From NCBI GenBank assembly GCA_026004675.1, contig BPJP01000003.1, positions 666,250 to 730,249 on the forward strand: a stretch of DNA of 64,000 bases, in the 5' to 3' direction. The translations under genes and the position numbers were made by a program. This DNA comes from Gemmatales bacterium. Its GTDB lineage: Bacteria > Planctomycetota > Planctomycetia > Gemmatales > Gemmataceae. Shown here one piece after another: positions 55,035 through 64,000 of the stretch (the stretch's first letter is position 1; every line of letters begins with the position of its first letter). Below the pieces are notes generated by a model, which saw nothing but the letters and a program-made list of their open reading frames with translations, did no database searches and was not told the origin of the DNA.

Positions 55035-56927
55035 ATGAAACCAAGGTCTGCACACTTCGTCTGTTCAGCGTTGATCGTCACGTTCGTGAACTTGTCGGTG
55101 AGTCCTGGGGTGGTCGCCGAAGAAACTCTGACCAAAGCAAGGCTTGGACGGACGATCGCCAACGTCTCGTTCGTCGACCGTTCAGGCGAAAACGTTCATC
55201 TGTACGACTTGAAAGGGCAAGCAGTCGTTGTGGTCTTTCTATCGTTCGAATGCCCGGTCTCGAACAGCTATTCGCAGGCACTGAATCGATTAGCGAAATC
55301 ATACGGCGACAAAGGAGTAGTGTTTCTTGGCGTGACCACGAACGAGGACGAGACAGCAGCCGACGTGGCCAGGCATGCCAAGGAATTCGATCTGCGTTTT
55401 CCCATCGTCAAAGACCAGGCCTTTGCCGCCGCCGATGCTTTTGCTGCCAGGATCACACCCGAGGCCTTTGTCCTCGATAAACGATTTGTTTTGCGTTATC
55501 GAGGCCGAATCGACGACAGCTATTACGCTCGACTCAAGAAGAAACAAGCAGTCACACACCACGACTTGGAAAACGCGTTGAAGGCGGTCCTGGCTGGAAA
55601 AGAAGTTCCCCGACCCGCCACCGAAGCGATCGGTTGCCCGATCTTTCGACCTGAAAAGAACCGGCCCCAGAAAACCGATGTGACCTATTATCGGGACGTG
55701 CTGCCGATCTTGCAGAAGCATTGCCAAACGTGCCACCGGCCTGGCGAAGTCGGACCGTTTTCCCTGATGACCTATCGCCAGGCGGTGACGTGGGCAGAGG
55801 ATATCAAGTCCTATACCGAGAGTCGGCAGATGCCGCCGTGGAAGCCAGCGGACGGACTGGAGTTTCATAACGACCGCCGACTAACCAAAGCGGAGATCGA
55901 CCTGCTGGCGGCATGGGTCGATGGCGGAACGCCGGCAGGCAACCCAGAGGACGCGCCTCCGCCGCGAAAGTTCGCCGAGGGCTGGCATCTCGGCAAACCC
56001 GACCTGGTTCTGGAAATGCCCGCTGCCTTCACCGTGGGCCCAGATGGCAACGATATCTTCCGCTGTTTCGTGCTGCCGACAAATCTCGACGAAGACAAAT
56101 ATGTAACGGCCGTCGAAATTCGACCTGGCAATCCTCGTGTCGTCCACCATGCGTTGCTCTTCATCGACACTTCAGGCGCGGCACGTTCGCGCGAAGCAGC
56201 AGAACAGCGCGGCAGACAACAAGACGAAAACGCCAACGAGGTGTTCGACAGTGGTCCGGGGTACTCGGCTACGATGGGTATAGGCTTTTTCCCGAAAGGC
56301 ACACTGAGCGGCTGGGCGCCGGGTCAGGTTCCAAGACACTTGCCCGATGGCACCGGCTACTTCCTCCCCAAAGGCTCCGATGTCGTGATGCAGGTGCATT
56401 ACCATCGCACCGGCAGAATTGAAAAGGACCGCACCAGAATCGGCCTTTACTTCGCCAAAAAGCCTGTCAGCCAGCGCGTCTGGGGACTGGTGATACCGGG
56501 GCGATTTCTGTTCATCCCGGCCGGCGACCACCACTATCGGGTCACAGGCAGCATGTGGGTGCAGCAGGATTGCCAGTTGCATTTTGTTACGCCTCATATG
56601 CATTTACTCGGCAAATCGATCAAGGTAACCATGGTGCCCGAAGACGGCGTGCCCCAAACGCTCATCGACATCCCGGAGTGGGACTACAACTGGCAAGAAA
56701 CCTACTTCTTCAAAAAGCCCATCCCGGTCAAGAAAGGAACCCGCTTCGATGTGGAAGCGTATTACGACAATTCTGCCAGCAATCCGAACAATCCCTTCAT
56801 ACCGCCGCGACCCGTATTCATCGGTCGGGAAACAACAAACGAAATGTGCTTCGGTTTCCTCGGAGCCACTTCGGACCAGCCTGGTCGGATTCGTTTCCGG
56901 GTCGGCTCCACTCCGGCTGCGGATTGA
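55035..56927 (+). CDS. Exported redoxin-cytochrome c-copper monooxygenase-like fusion
   Basis: A 630-residue protein with a signal peptide (SAHFVCSALIVTFVNLSVSPGVVA). An AhpC/TSA-type domain (about residues 30-190, single Cys in FECPVSNSY) is followed by a cytochrome c segment with haem-binding CQTCH (about 232-236, RDVLPILQKHCQTCHRPGEVG) and a C-terminal half resembling copper type II ascorbate-dependent monooxygenases (PHMHLLG, HYHRTG, VVHHALLF with paired His for copper). Such multi-domain proteins are typical of Planctomycetota and are presumed periplasmic redox enzymes; substrate unknown. AAAGGAACC precedes the ATG at 55035. Confidence 0.82.
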   Translation: MKPRSAHFVCSALIVTFVNLSVSPGVVAEETLTKARLGRTIANVSFVDRSGENVHLYDLKGQAVVVVFLSFECPVSNSYSQALNRLAKSYGDKGVVFLGVTTNEDETAADVARHAKEFDLRFPIVKDQAFAAADAFAARITPEAFVLDKRFVLRYRGRIDDSYYARLKKKQAVTHHDLENALKAVLAGKEVPRPATEAIGCPIFRPEKNRPQKTDVTYYRDVLPILQKHCQTCHRPGEVGPFSLMTYRQAVTWAEDIKSYTESRQMPPWKPADGLEFHNDRRLTKAEIDLLAAWVDGGTPAGNPEDAPPPRKFAEGWHLGKPDLVLEMPAAFTVGPDGNDIFRCFVLPTNLDEDKYVTAVEIRPGNPRVVHHALLFIDTSGAARSREAAEQRGRQQDENANEVFDSGPGYSATMGIGFFPKGTLSGWAPGQVPRHLPDGTGYFLPKGSDVVMQVHYHRTGRIEKDRTRIGLYFAKKPVSQRVWGLVIPGRFLFIPAGDHHYRVTGSMWVQQDCQLHFVTPHMHLLGKSIKVTMVPEDGVPQTLIDIPEWDYNWQETYFFKKPIPVKKGTRFDVEAYYDNSASNPNNPFIPPRPVFIGRETTNEMCFGFLGATSDQPGRIRFRVGSTPAAD

Positions 56928-56946
56928 AGGACTACGCAAAAACGCG

Positions 56947-56982
56947 ACCGCCGCGTTATCCCCGAAGCGCGGCGGTTTTTGT
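56947..56982 (+). terminator. Rho-independent terminator after the fusion protein gene
   Basis: ACCGCCGCG (56947-56955) pairs with CGCGGCGGT (56968-56976) around a 12-base loop, followed by TTTTTG. It lies about 20 bases after the stop. Confidence 0.75.
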
Positions 56983-57018
56983 TTGCGACAGTACCGCTGG
57001 TTTGCCGGTGGCGTAACG

Positions 57019-60000
57019 TCACGTCTTTTTGAGAGAGGGATCGAGTTTGACGGCTTCTTCGTAGTCGGCTTTCGCCTTGGCTTGTTCTCCCAGTCCGGCA
57101 TAAGCCATGCCTCGACTGCGATACGCTAGAGCGTGTTTGGGATCGAGGCGGATGACTTCGGTGAAGTCGGCGACCGCACGGGCGTAATTCCCCTTCAAGC
57201 GATACGCTACGCCGCGGTCGTAGTAAGCGGCAACCAACTTCGGGTTGCGCGTCAACGCCTCGGTGTAGTCGGCGACCGCACGATCCAGTTCGTCGGTAGC
57301 GGCATAAGCCCGGCCCCGTTGGTAGTAGACAAACGCGTCCGTGGGATCGTGTTTCAGTGCTTCGGTGAACTCATTGATGGCACGGTCGAAATGGCCGTTG
57401 TCAAAGTGCATTTGCCCGCGTGTGAAGTGGGCTGTCGCCCGGCTTTGGCGGCGTTCGCGTTCCTCCCGAGCCGCAGCTTCCTTTCGCCTCCGTTCCTCAA
57501 TCGCTTTGGCCCGTTCGTTGCGAAGCCGGACTGCCTCGACTCGCCGATTGTATGCCTCAGTGTGGTTCGGATCGATCCACAGGGCCTCGGTAAAGTCGGC
57601 AATGGCCCGGTCGTAGTCTTGTTTGGCCATATAGGCGATGCCGCGATTCGTAAAGGCCATAGCGTGCTTGGGAACTTTGCGCAAGAACTTGGTCAACTCG
57701 GCGATCGAGCGATCGTGCTCTCCTTTCAACCTGTAGGCGATGGCGCGATTGACAAATGCCAGAGTCAGTTTGGGGTCGTGGCGCATGGCCTGAGTGTAGT
57801 CGGCAATGGCCCGGTCGTATTCCCCCTTGGCGGCAAGAGCCAACCCTCGGTCGTTATAGGCCAGGGCGTATTTAGGTTCGAGTTTCAAGACCCGGGTGAA
57901 GTCGGCAATGGCTTTGTCGTAGGTTTGCTTGCTGGCATAAGCGGCGCCGCGAATGAAATAGGCCGCCACTAGTTTGTTGTTGAGCCGCAAGGCTTCGTTG
58001 CAGTCGGCGATGACCGCGTTGAACGCGCCTTTCTTGGCATACGCCAAACCGCGGTTCATGTAAGCCAGTGCCAGGTTCGGATCCAGACGAATGGCCTCGG
58101 TGTAATCGGCGATGGCGCGGTCGTAGTCGCCCTTGTCGGCATAAGCGTTGCCTCGGTTGTTATACGCGTCAGCCGATTTCGGATCGATGCGCAAAGCGCG
58201 TGTGAAATCCGCGATGGCGCGATCGTGCATTCCCTTTGAACGAAATGCTTTGCCGCGGTTGATGTAAGCGCTGACAAACTTGGGATCGAGTTGAATCGCC
58301 TGGTTGAAGTCGGCCAGAGCTTTTTCGAAGTTGCCGGTAATGCGATAGATTTCACCTCGGTTGTTCAATGCCGGAGCGAAATTGGCATTGAGTTGCAAGG
58401 CCTGATTGAAATCGGCGAGGGCCGCCTCGAAATTCCCCTGGGCCATATGCTGTTGGCCTCGTTCGTTGTACTCGTCCGGAGATTTGGGGGTCTTGCTAGT
58501 GGCAGTTTTTTGTCTGGGGGCCGCTTTCGATGCCGCCTCCTCGGCACTCGGCTTCTTTGCCGCTTCCTCTTCGATCTGATTCAGTCGTTCCAGGACGACG
58601 GAGAAGTTTTCCAATCGGCGGGCGAGGGTTCGAGCAGTGCAGTTGCCCAGGAAGCGTCGCCAGCTTTGAGGCAACGTTTCTCGCTCGTCTTCGTCCGGTT
58701 CCGGAGTACGCAACAAGGCGTAATAGCACAAGCAGCCGAAACTGTAGACATCCGAATATGTCCCAGGTGCCACGCCATCGACCCAACCCACCTGCTCGGG
58801 AGCGGCATAGTCGACAACGGTGCTAACGCTATGCCCCATGGCAGTATGCGCACGCTGGGGTGGGTTTCCCATGACAGCATGCACGACGCTCAGTTTCAAC
58901 GACAGGCCAAAATCGACGACCTTGATATCCCATCCGTTTTCTGACTTGCGGATCAGGACGTTAGCCGGATTCAGATCACGGTGCAACACGCCGCGTTCAT
59001 GGGCGGCTTTCAATGCCGACGCAATCGTCTTGGCGATCGGCAACACTTCATCTGGGTTGAGATGACCATGTTGCTCGATGAAGTCTAACAGCGACTCTCC
59101 ATCGAAATAATCGCTGACGATAAAGGGGCGCGTCTTGTCGCCGCGGACGAATTCGCAGTAGCGGGGCTTCAAGATCGCAGGATGATCCAGTTGTTCGAGA
59201 ACACGCATTTCCTGGAAGACTTCGGCGAGATTTCGTCCCAGACCATCGACGCGCAGTGCCTTGAGGATCACCTGATTGCCGGTGTTTTTGTTCCGGCAAA
59301 GAAAAGTCACGCCATAACCGCTAGCGCCAAGGATCCGTTCAGGCTCGTATTTGGCTGCCGGAAATGGTGCGAAACGCCCCGGCGCCAGTTTGATCGCTGC
59401 CTGCAGTGCTTCCAGAGCATCGTTCCAATCTCGCCGTTCCAAAGCGGCGTGGTAAGCATTGAAATGTGCCTGCGCCTGGTCTTCGGTGTCGGAAAGAAGG
59501 GCCGCCACTTGCAGAAAATCCGCCTGAGCTTCATCGAAATCGCCCGTCGCCATCTCCAGCATTCCGATGGCGTTCAGCAGCGCCGGCATTTGTTTCCGTT
59601 GTTCCTCAGGCAGGTCGCGAAAATGGGCAATGACATCGCGCGCGTGTCGGCGGTCCGCTTCGTCTGCCAGGCAGCACGCATCGCTCGGTCGAACCAGCCG
59701 CCGACCTTCGAAATGTTGCCGGATCAGCTTGGCAACTTCGCTGCCCAACTCTTGAATGCTGGCATCTCGGTTGGCCAGTTCCGCCTGCAAGTCGAGTTCG
59801 CTGCTGATCGACTCGACGACTACCGAATGAACCGAGCGCAGCAATTCCTCGATGCGGGGGCCGCCGAGCATAAAAGCTTCCGCCAGGGCCGACAACCCCT
59901 GCGTCTCTTCCAGACCTTCCAACTTGGCCAAGGGGAGAATGGCAGCCAACTCGGGGTCCGCTGCGACGGCCCGTTGTAAAAATACGCGAAAAGCCTGAAC

Positions 60001-60552
60001 CAGAAGGTGCGGCTGGCCCGGCTGCGATCGGCTCATCAACTGGCCCAGCGCAGGTAAACGCGCCTGGCGAAACGCCTCGGCAATCTGCTCCAGCGTCTTT
60101 TCTTCCCCCGCCCTGATCTCATCCGGGCTAGCCAACTGCGTAAAGGCGTCCGCGTCCTCCGCCAATTGGGTCATGTTCGTCTCACCCAGGTTCAACAACC
60201 CTTCGCTCCGCGCGGTACGCAATTCCCGGAAGCACTGCTGCCGAACGTCGATCTCCAAATCCGAAAAGGGAGCAAAATCGAGATAATTTCGCAAACATTG
60301 TCGGCATGGCTGGTCCGCCTGCCGACGCAACGCCACTTTGACCACTTCCCAGAACGCTTCCCCAGCCAACGCGATCTCGATAGCCATCCACGCTCGCTGG
60401 TTGGCCTGGTCCAGCGCCTGCTGAAAACGGTCGCGGTGTTCGTTGATCTTTTCGATAAGTTGGGCCAGCGATGCCTTTGGCGGACTCCCCTCGCCTTCCT
60501 CTTCACGAGGAGAAAGACGCATCGCCAACGCGCTTAGCTGCTGAAGGACCAT
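57019..60552 (-). CDS. Ser/Thr protein kinase with C-terminal TPR array
   Basis: A 1177-residue protein. An N-terminal helical region of about 400 residues of unknown class is followed by a protein kinase domain (about residues 400-660). The kinase has the glycine-rich loop GASGYGVTFLC, the Lys in VILKAL, an intact HRD (VLHRDLNPANVLI) and DFG (VVDFGLSLKL). Then about fifteen TPRs of 34 residues reach the end (YNERGQQHMAQGNFEAALADFNQAL...). Catalytic residues are complete, unlike the kinase at 26868. No membrane span is visible. The start at 60552 is chosen; an ATG at 60639 is possible but unsupported. Such kinases are abundant in planctomycetes and probably form signalling scaffolds. Confidence 0.86.
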   Translation of the reverse strand: MVLQQLSALAMRLSPREEEGEGSPPKASLAQLIEKINEHRDRFQQALDQANQRAWMAIEIALAGEAFWEVVKVALRRQADQPCRQCLRNYLDFAPFSDLEIDVRQQCFRELRTARSEGLLNLGETNMTQLAEDADAFTQLASPDEIRAGEEKTLEQIAEAFRQARLPALGQLMSRSQPGQPHLLVQAFRVFLQRAVAADPELAAILPLAKLEGLEETQGLSALAEAFMLGGPRIEELLRSVHSVVVESISSELDLQAELANRDASIQELGSEVAKLIRQHFEGRRLVRPSDACCLADEADRRHARDVIAHFRDLPEEQRKQMPALLNAIGMLEMATGDFDEAQADFLQVAALLSDTEDQAQAHFNAYHAALERRDWNDALEALQAAIKLAPGRFAPFPAAKYEPERILGASGYGVTFLCRNKNTGNQVILKALRVDGLGRNLAEVFQEMRVLEQLDHPAILKPRYCEFVRGDKTRPFIVSDYFDGESLLDFIEQHGHLNPDEVLPIAKTIASALKAAHERGVLHRDLNPANVLIRKSENGWDIKVVDFGLSLKLSVVHAVMGNPPQRAHTAMGHSVSTVVDYAAPEQVGWVDGVAPGTYSDVYSFGCLCYYALLRTPEPDEDERETLPQSWRRFLGNCTARTLARRLENFSVVLERLNQIEEEAAKKPSAEEAASKAAPRQKTATSKTPKSPDEYNERGQQHMAQGNFEAALADFNQALQLNANFAPALNNRGEIYRITGNFEKALADFNQAIQLDPKFVSAYINRGKAFRSKGMHDRAIADFTRALRIDPKSADAYNNRGNAYADKGDYDRAIADYTEAIRLDPNLALAYMNRGLAYAKKGAFNAVIADCNEALRLNNKLVAAYFIRGAAYASKQTYDKAIADFTRVLKLEPKYALAYNDRGLALAAKGEYDRAIADYTQAMRHDPKLTLAFVNRAIAYRLKGEHDRSIAELTKFLRKVPKHAMAFTNRGIAYMAKQDYDRAIADFTEALWIDPNHTEAYNRRVEAVRLRNERAKAIEERRRKEAAAREERERRQSRATAHFTRGQMHFDNGHFDRAINEFTEALKHDPTDAFVYYQRGRAYAATDELDRAVADYTEALTRNPKLVAAYYDRGVAYRLKGNYARAVADFTEVIRLDPKHALAYRSRGMAYAGLGEQAKAKADYEEAVKLDPSLKKT

Positions 60553-60799
60553 GGATCGTCCGTCCAATAAAAGGGTTGCCGATCGAATACCATTGCGCCC
60601 CTTGCGGGTCGCTTTCTTCCATTCTAACCTGAATTCCATCAGTAAGAAAACATTCGTTTTCCCAGAAACCGAGGTGGCGATCGCGCTCGATGGAACTGCC
60701 GCCCGGGACAAAGGATGACGAAGCTGCCAGTAAATCGGGAGCTAGGATGCGGGCGATGGCAAAAAGCTGTCGGCAATGGCCGGGTCGAACCACGCCAAC

Positions 60800-61525
60800 T
60801 TACCAGTCATCCCGATCCCAGGGTCGATGCCGATAATAAGGGTCGTCATACTGTTGCACTGATTGGGTTTCTTGCAACATCTGAAAGCTGTTGAATGCCA
60901 GGATGCCGAATAGCAAGGCACCGTACCAATACCTCAGCCACAAGAAAAACAGCATGACCAGCACGCCGGCAGCGATGGATAGAACCAGCGAGGCGGTCAA
61001 CCCTTTGCCTGGCAGGAGCCAGCCACAGAGGTCGCGGCTGATCTGACCGCCGTCCAGGGGATAGATGGGAAAAAGGTTGACGATCCCCCAGGCGACATTG
61101 ATCCACGTAAGGTTCCAGACAGCTTCTTCAACAAAAAGGTGACGAGGCGGTGGCAAGACAAGCGTGGCTACCAGCCAGACGACGCCGAATAGAAGGAAAC
61201 CAGCGACCGGTCCCGCGAGATAGACAAGAATCCTCTGCCAGCGATTGGGCAACGCACTACTGCCGATGGCCAAACCGCCGAAGCCGTGTAGCACGATATG
61301 TCCCTGGGCGTGGAACAGCCGACCGGTGAAAACATGACCGAATTCATGCACGAGAATGGAAACGAAAACGCAGGCGACCCACAACAAAACATATTCGATG
61401 CCAAGCTCGATGGCGTTCCACCCCAGAAGAGCACTCACCACCCAGAACCAGGGTGTCACCCGAATTGGGGTTCCGAACATGGTCCAGGTCAGATCATAGG
61501 GGGAACGTTCCGGTTCGACGAACAT
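60800..61525 (-). CDS. M50-family (site-2 protease-like) membrane metalloprotease
   Basis: A 241-residue membrane protein. The zinc motif HEFGH (H60-H64) lies in the second span (FVSILVHEFGHVFTGRLF) and the second family motif NLFPIYPLDGG (Asp about 167) in a later span. At least five hydrophobic segments are present. The ATG at 61525 is chosen. Site-2 proteases cut membrane-bound regulators such as anti-sigma factors. The PDZ domain of the bacterial RseP class is absent, so it resembles the smaller SpoIVFB/Rip-like group. Substrate unknown. Confidence 0.85.
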   Translation of the reverse strand: MFVEPERSPYDLTWTMFGTPIRVTPWFWVVSALLGWNAIELGIEYVLLWVACVFVSILVHEFGHVFTGRLFHAQGHIVLHGFGGLAIGSSALPNRWQRILVYLAGPVAGFLLFGVVWLVATLVLPPPRHLFVEEAVWNLTWINVAWGIVNLFPIYPLDGGQISRDLCGWLLPGKGLTASLVLSIAAGVLVMLFFLWLRYWYGALLFGILAFNSFQMLQETQSVQQYDDPYYRHRPWDRDDW

Positions 61526-61568
61526 GACACGCTCGAGAGTGATGAGGAACGTAGGCGCCTGGCCAAAG

Positions 61569-62276
61569 TCAACGCGGTTTACGGCGTCCCGCTGCCACCG
61601 GAGGAGAACATTCCTGCGCCGATGGGCATTCGGAAGACAAGGGGCATTTGCCGCACTCGGGTTCGGTTTCGTGACACAGTTCCTCGGCCAAAGCACTGAT
61701 CAAATCGCTGAAGAGCGGTCCGCGCGCCTTGGGAACCAGATGTTCGATGCTGGCACGCATCGTTTCGACCGATTCTTCGTCGGCTTCAATCAGGCCGAGC
61801 CTTTTGAGCACACGAATGGTTGGTGCGTCGAGGGGAATGGCGTGCCCGTTCAAGGCACGTTGCACCACCATGGCAACGATATAGTCGTTGGCGGCCTGGT
61901 AACGGCTGAGATGTTTGGCGGCCTGTTTCAGCCCTTTTTTCTGCAAAGATTCGAGATCGAAGGAAAACGTGGTTTCGAAAACTTCCTGCAAGAAACGGAT
62001 CAAACGGTAGGCCCGTTCGTTCGCCTTGGGCAGATCGGCCAGCGTCTCTTCCAGTTCATGAGTGGAACTGACGCGGATTTCATTCCAGTCGAAATACTGT
62101 TCGCGCAGTTTCTTGAAAGCGATATCCGCCTGGGCGCGGGTAGCGCCTTCGCGGCAGATCGCATAGATGAACTGCTCCAAAACGGGCAGACTCTCCGGCG
62201 CTTCCAGTCGGTAGCGTTTTTTGAGGTTGGTGAGAATGGCATTGAGAATACGTTGTTTGTTAATCATGGTCGGCAT
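61569..62276 (-). CDS. Endonuclease III-like HhH-GPD protein with 4Fe-4S cluster
   Basis: A 235-residue protein. The HhH-GPD region (about residues 90-190) contains the helix-hairpin-helix-type segment and the catalytic-Asp segment PLDAPTIRVLKRLGL, with the C-terminal 4Fe-4S motif C-x6-C-x2-C-x5-C (CHETEPECGKCPLSSEC). The Lys of the LPGVGRKTA motif of bifunctional endonuclease III is not present; the equivalent region reads YQAANDYIV. It may be a monofunctional glycosylase or a structural DNA-binding relative. It starts 58 bases upstream of rbfA's stop on the same strand. Confidence 0.72.
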   Translation of the reverse strand: MPTMINKQRILNAILTNLKKRYRLEAPESLPVLEQFIYAICREGATRAQADIAFKKLREQYFDWNEIRVSSTHELEETLADLPKANERAYRLIRFLQEVFETTFSFDLESLQKKGLKQAAKHLSRYQAANDYIVAMVVQRALNGHAIPLDAPTIRVLKRLGLIEADEESVETMRASIEHLVPKARGPLFSDLISALAEELCHETEPECGKCPLSSECPSAQECSPPVAAGRRKPR

Positions 62277-62334
62277 AGGTCGCCTCTGGTAGAGGGAGCC
62301 AGGATAAGGGGCTTGACCCAGGAGACCACGAGGC

Positions 62335-62760
62335 TCAGCGCTCGCGATCGACTTCCTTGCCGCCGGTATCCTGATTCCTGGTTTCGGTTTCGGTTTCCCC
62401 AGACGATTTTTCCTGATTCTCAGCCAGAGCTTCGTTGATCAGGCGTGAGATTTCGATACTATGCTTTACTCCGTGATCGACGACGAAACGGATCACGGGA
62501 GTGAAACGTGTTTTCAGTCGGCCGGCCAGTTTCGATTGTACAAAGCCGGCGGCATGGGCCAAGCCGTGCATGCACAGATCCTGTTCTTTCTGCGTGCCCA
62601 TGATCGAAACGAAGACCTTGGCGTGCTGAAGATCGCCAGAGACTTCGGCACGTGTCACGGTTACGCCTTTGATGCGCGGGTCGCGCAACTCGAACAGGAT
62701 CGTCTCCGAGGCGACTTCGCGAACGACTTCAGCCACTCGTGCCAGGCGGTGCGATTTCAT
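62335..62760 (-). CDS. rbfA: Ribosome-binding factor A
   Basis: A 141-residue protein with the RbfA KH-like fold (HRLARVAEVVREVASETILFELRDPRIKGVTVTRAEVSGDLQHAKVFVSIMG), which matures the 16S rRNA 5' end and binds the 30S subunit. The last ~30 residues (EKSSGETETETRNQDTGGKE) are a charged tail absent from many family members. The gene overlaps the DUF503 stop by four bases, as in the classic infB-rbfA operon. Confidence 0.9.
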   Translation of the reverse strand: MKSHRLARVAEVVREVASETILFELRDPRIKGVTVTRAEVSGDLQHAKVFVSIMGTQKEQDLCMHGLAHAAGFVQSKLAGRLKTRFTPVIRFVVDHGVKHSIEISRLINEALAENQEKSSGETETETRNQDTGGKEVDRER

Positions 62761-63050
62761 TCGTAAACGGCACCCACTTCAAGTTCGTGATCGATCAACT
62801 CGGCCACGGGATGGTGTCGCAGGTTTTCGACGATTTTCTCCAAGGTGGTGCGAACGAAGTAGGCTTCGTCCGCGACCAGGGCGATGCCCAGGACTGCCAA
62901 CTGGTATTTGTCCTGGGCATCGACTTCGGCAATGGAGATATTATAGCCGTTGCGCAGGCGATCTTTAATACTCCGCACCACGCGGCGTTTGTCTTTCAAG
63001 CTGCGGGCGTCGCGAACTCGCAGGCGCACACGCAAGGACCCAATCACCAT
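62757..63050 (-). CDS. DUF503 protein (YlxP-like)
   Basis: A 97-residue protein beginning VIGSLRVRLRVRDARSLKDKRRVVRSIKDRLR, the DUF503 pattern. Members lie between infB and rbfA and are ribosome-associated, for example B. subtilis YlxP. The start at 63050 is five bases after the infB stop. It overlaps rbfA by four bases. Confidence 0.88.
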   Translation of the reverse strand: MVIGSLRVRLRVRDARSLKDKRRVVRSIKDRLRNGYNISIAEVDAQDKYQLAVLGIALVADEAYFVRTTLEKIVENLRHHPVAELIDHELEVGAVYE

Positions 63051-63055
63051 GTTTG

Positions 63056-64000
63056 CTACGACAAGTGCCTTTGCACCTGCTCGACCCGGAAGGCTTCGAT
63101 GACGTCGCCCACTTTGACGTCGTCGTAGCCGGCGATCTTGATTCCGCATTCGAAGCCTTCACGCACTTCGCGGACGTCGTCTTTGAAGCGCTTGAGCGAC
63201 TCCAAACTCGCCGTGCGATCGGCAGGCGGATAAACGACGACTCCTTCTCGGATCAGGCGGACTTTGGCCGACCGATCGATGACTCCCTGAGTGACATAGC
63301 AGCCGGCAATCGTGCCGACCCCGGCTGATCTTGAAGGTTTCGCGAACGACAGCGCGGCCCAGATGAACGATCTCTTCGCGCGGTTTCAGTTTGCCTTCCA
63401 GTGCGGCGCGGATGTCGTCCGTGAGGTTGTAGATGATATTATACTGACGAATCTGCACGCCGCGCTCTTCAGCAAGTTGCATCGCGCGGTCATCTGGCAC
63501 GACATTGAAACCAACGATGATCGTGTCCTCAGGCGAGGTCAAGGCAAGTTGCACGTCGCTTTCGCTGATGCCGCCGATCCCAGCGTGCAGCAGCCGAACG
63601 CGAACCTCGTCGTGCTCGAATTTCTCCAGTTCTTTCCGAATGGCTTCAATCGAGCCGCGGAAGTCGGCTTTAAGGATGATTTTCAATTCGGCGATCTTGT
63701 TTTCGCCGAGCATTTCCAGCCGCGCCGGCGGGCGTTGCAGGATCGCCGATTCGTGCAAGCGTTCCTTGCGTTTTTCGGCAATTTCTCGCGCCGTGGCCAG
63801 GTCTCGGACGACGTAGAACGGGTCGTCCGCATTGGGAACAACATCCAGCCCCGTGATAATGGCCGGTACACTGGGTCCTGCCTGCTCGATTGGCCGAGCA
63901 AGGTCGTCATACATGGCCCGAACTCGACCATAGCTGTGGCCACAGATGATCACGTCTCCGCGGTGCAATGTTCCTGCCTGAACCAGGACCGTGGCTCGGA
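63056..64000 (-). CDS. infB: Translation initiation factor IF-2, C-terminal part, with frameshift
   Basis: The left part reads [32 protein letters not shown] and continues through domain C2 ([64 protein letters not shown]), an infB signature; the 5' half lies outside the window. After [10 protein letters not shown] the frame fails: a run of four C (plus strand 63319-63322) should be three. In the next frame the protein resumes [19 protein letters not shown] and ends QVQRHLS at the TAG at 63056-63058. A single-base insertion, most likely a sequencing error, explains this; if real, IF-2 would lose its last ~90 residues. Confidence 0.85.

Noticed and set aside
63159..63968. Programmed frameshift in infB
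   Set aside because: There is no slippery heptamer with a stem-loop typical of programmed shifting, and IF-2 does not use it in other bacteria. A sequencing error explains the data better.

Overview
The window is best read as a planctomycete chromosome (Planctomycetota, probably Gemmatales-like; this lineage call is inference). The signs are a PSCyt1/DUF1549/DUF1553 haem protein, tandem DUF1080 proteins, an ECF sigma factor leading an FHA and a von Willebrand A gene, Ser/Thr kinases fused to TPRs, DUF4159 proteins, and many secreted or lipid-anchored proteins of unknown role. No rRNA or CRISPR array is present. One tRNA gene is present and it is interrupted by a group I intron.

Positions 1-8792 are a mobile, phage-like element with every gene on the minus strand. 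In transcription order it carries a recombination module (small protein, DUF2924 protein, large serine recombinase, ParB/HTH-like protein, the last three linked by 4-base ATGA overlaps), two overlapping genes of unknown function, a small hypothetical, a sigma-like HTH protein, and a phage-type DNA recombination/replication set: AAA_24 (Sak4-like) ATPase, DUF669 protein, RusA resolvase fused to a zinc ribbon, and a superfamily 2 helicase that runs off the left edge. A composite sequence element with identical 10-base internal spacing occurs twice, at about 2512-2545 and 8877-8910.

At 9180-9503 (minus) lies tRNA-Asn(GUU), split between U35 and U36 of the anticodon by a 252-nt group I intron with visible P1, P4-like, P7 and S elements. 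It has a sigma70-type promoter and a terminator hairpin. It separates the mobile element from chromosomal genes.

Positions 9646-17007 (minus) hold a secreted haem-binding PSCyt1 protein and three envelope glycan genes (GT39-like, GT2-methyltransferase fusion, GT87). Positions 17352-21899 (plus) form a compact ECF sigma - FHA - VWA - DUF1080 - DUF1080 cluster. From 21896 to 38753 there is a mixed stretch: amidohydrolase/deaminase, alpha/beta hydrolase (possibly frame-disrupted), CbpA-like DnaJ, parvulin, a kinase-like protein lacking the catalytic Asp, a small winged-helix protein, several planctomycete hypotheticals, a redoxin-like protein, a TPR protein, a large membrane protein and a methyltransferase.

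Positions 38769-41697 (minus) encode a compatible-solute type ABC transporter in which binding protein and permease are one polypeptide. Next come a double-DUF4159 protein, an amidohydrolase, FtsH, a histidine kinase/response regulator pair, a VWA protein, a HEAT-repeat protein, a TolC-like factor, HisB, a redoxin-cytochrome-monooxygenase fusion, a kinase-TPR protein, an M50 protease and an endonuclease III homologue. The right end is the translation operon infB - DUF503 - rbfA on the minus strand; infB carries an apparent +1 base frameshift near 63320.
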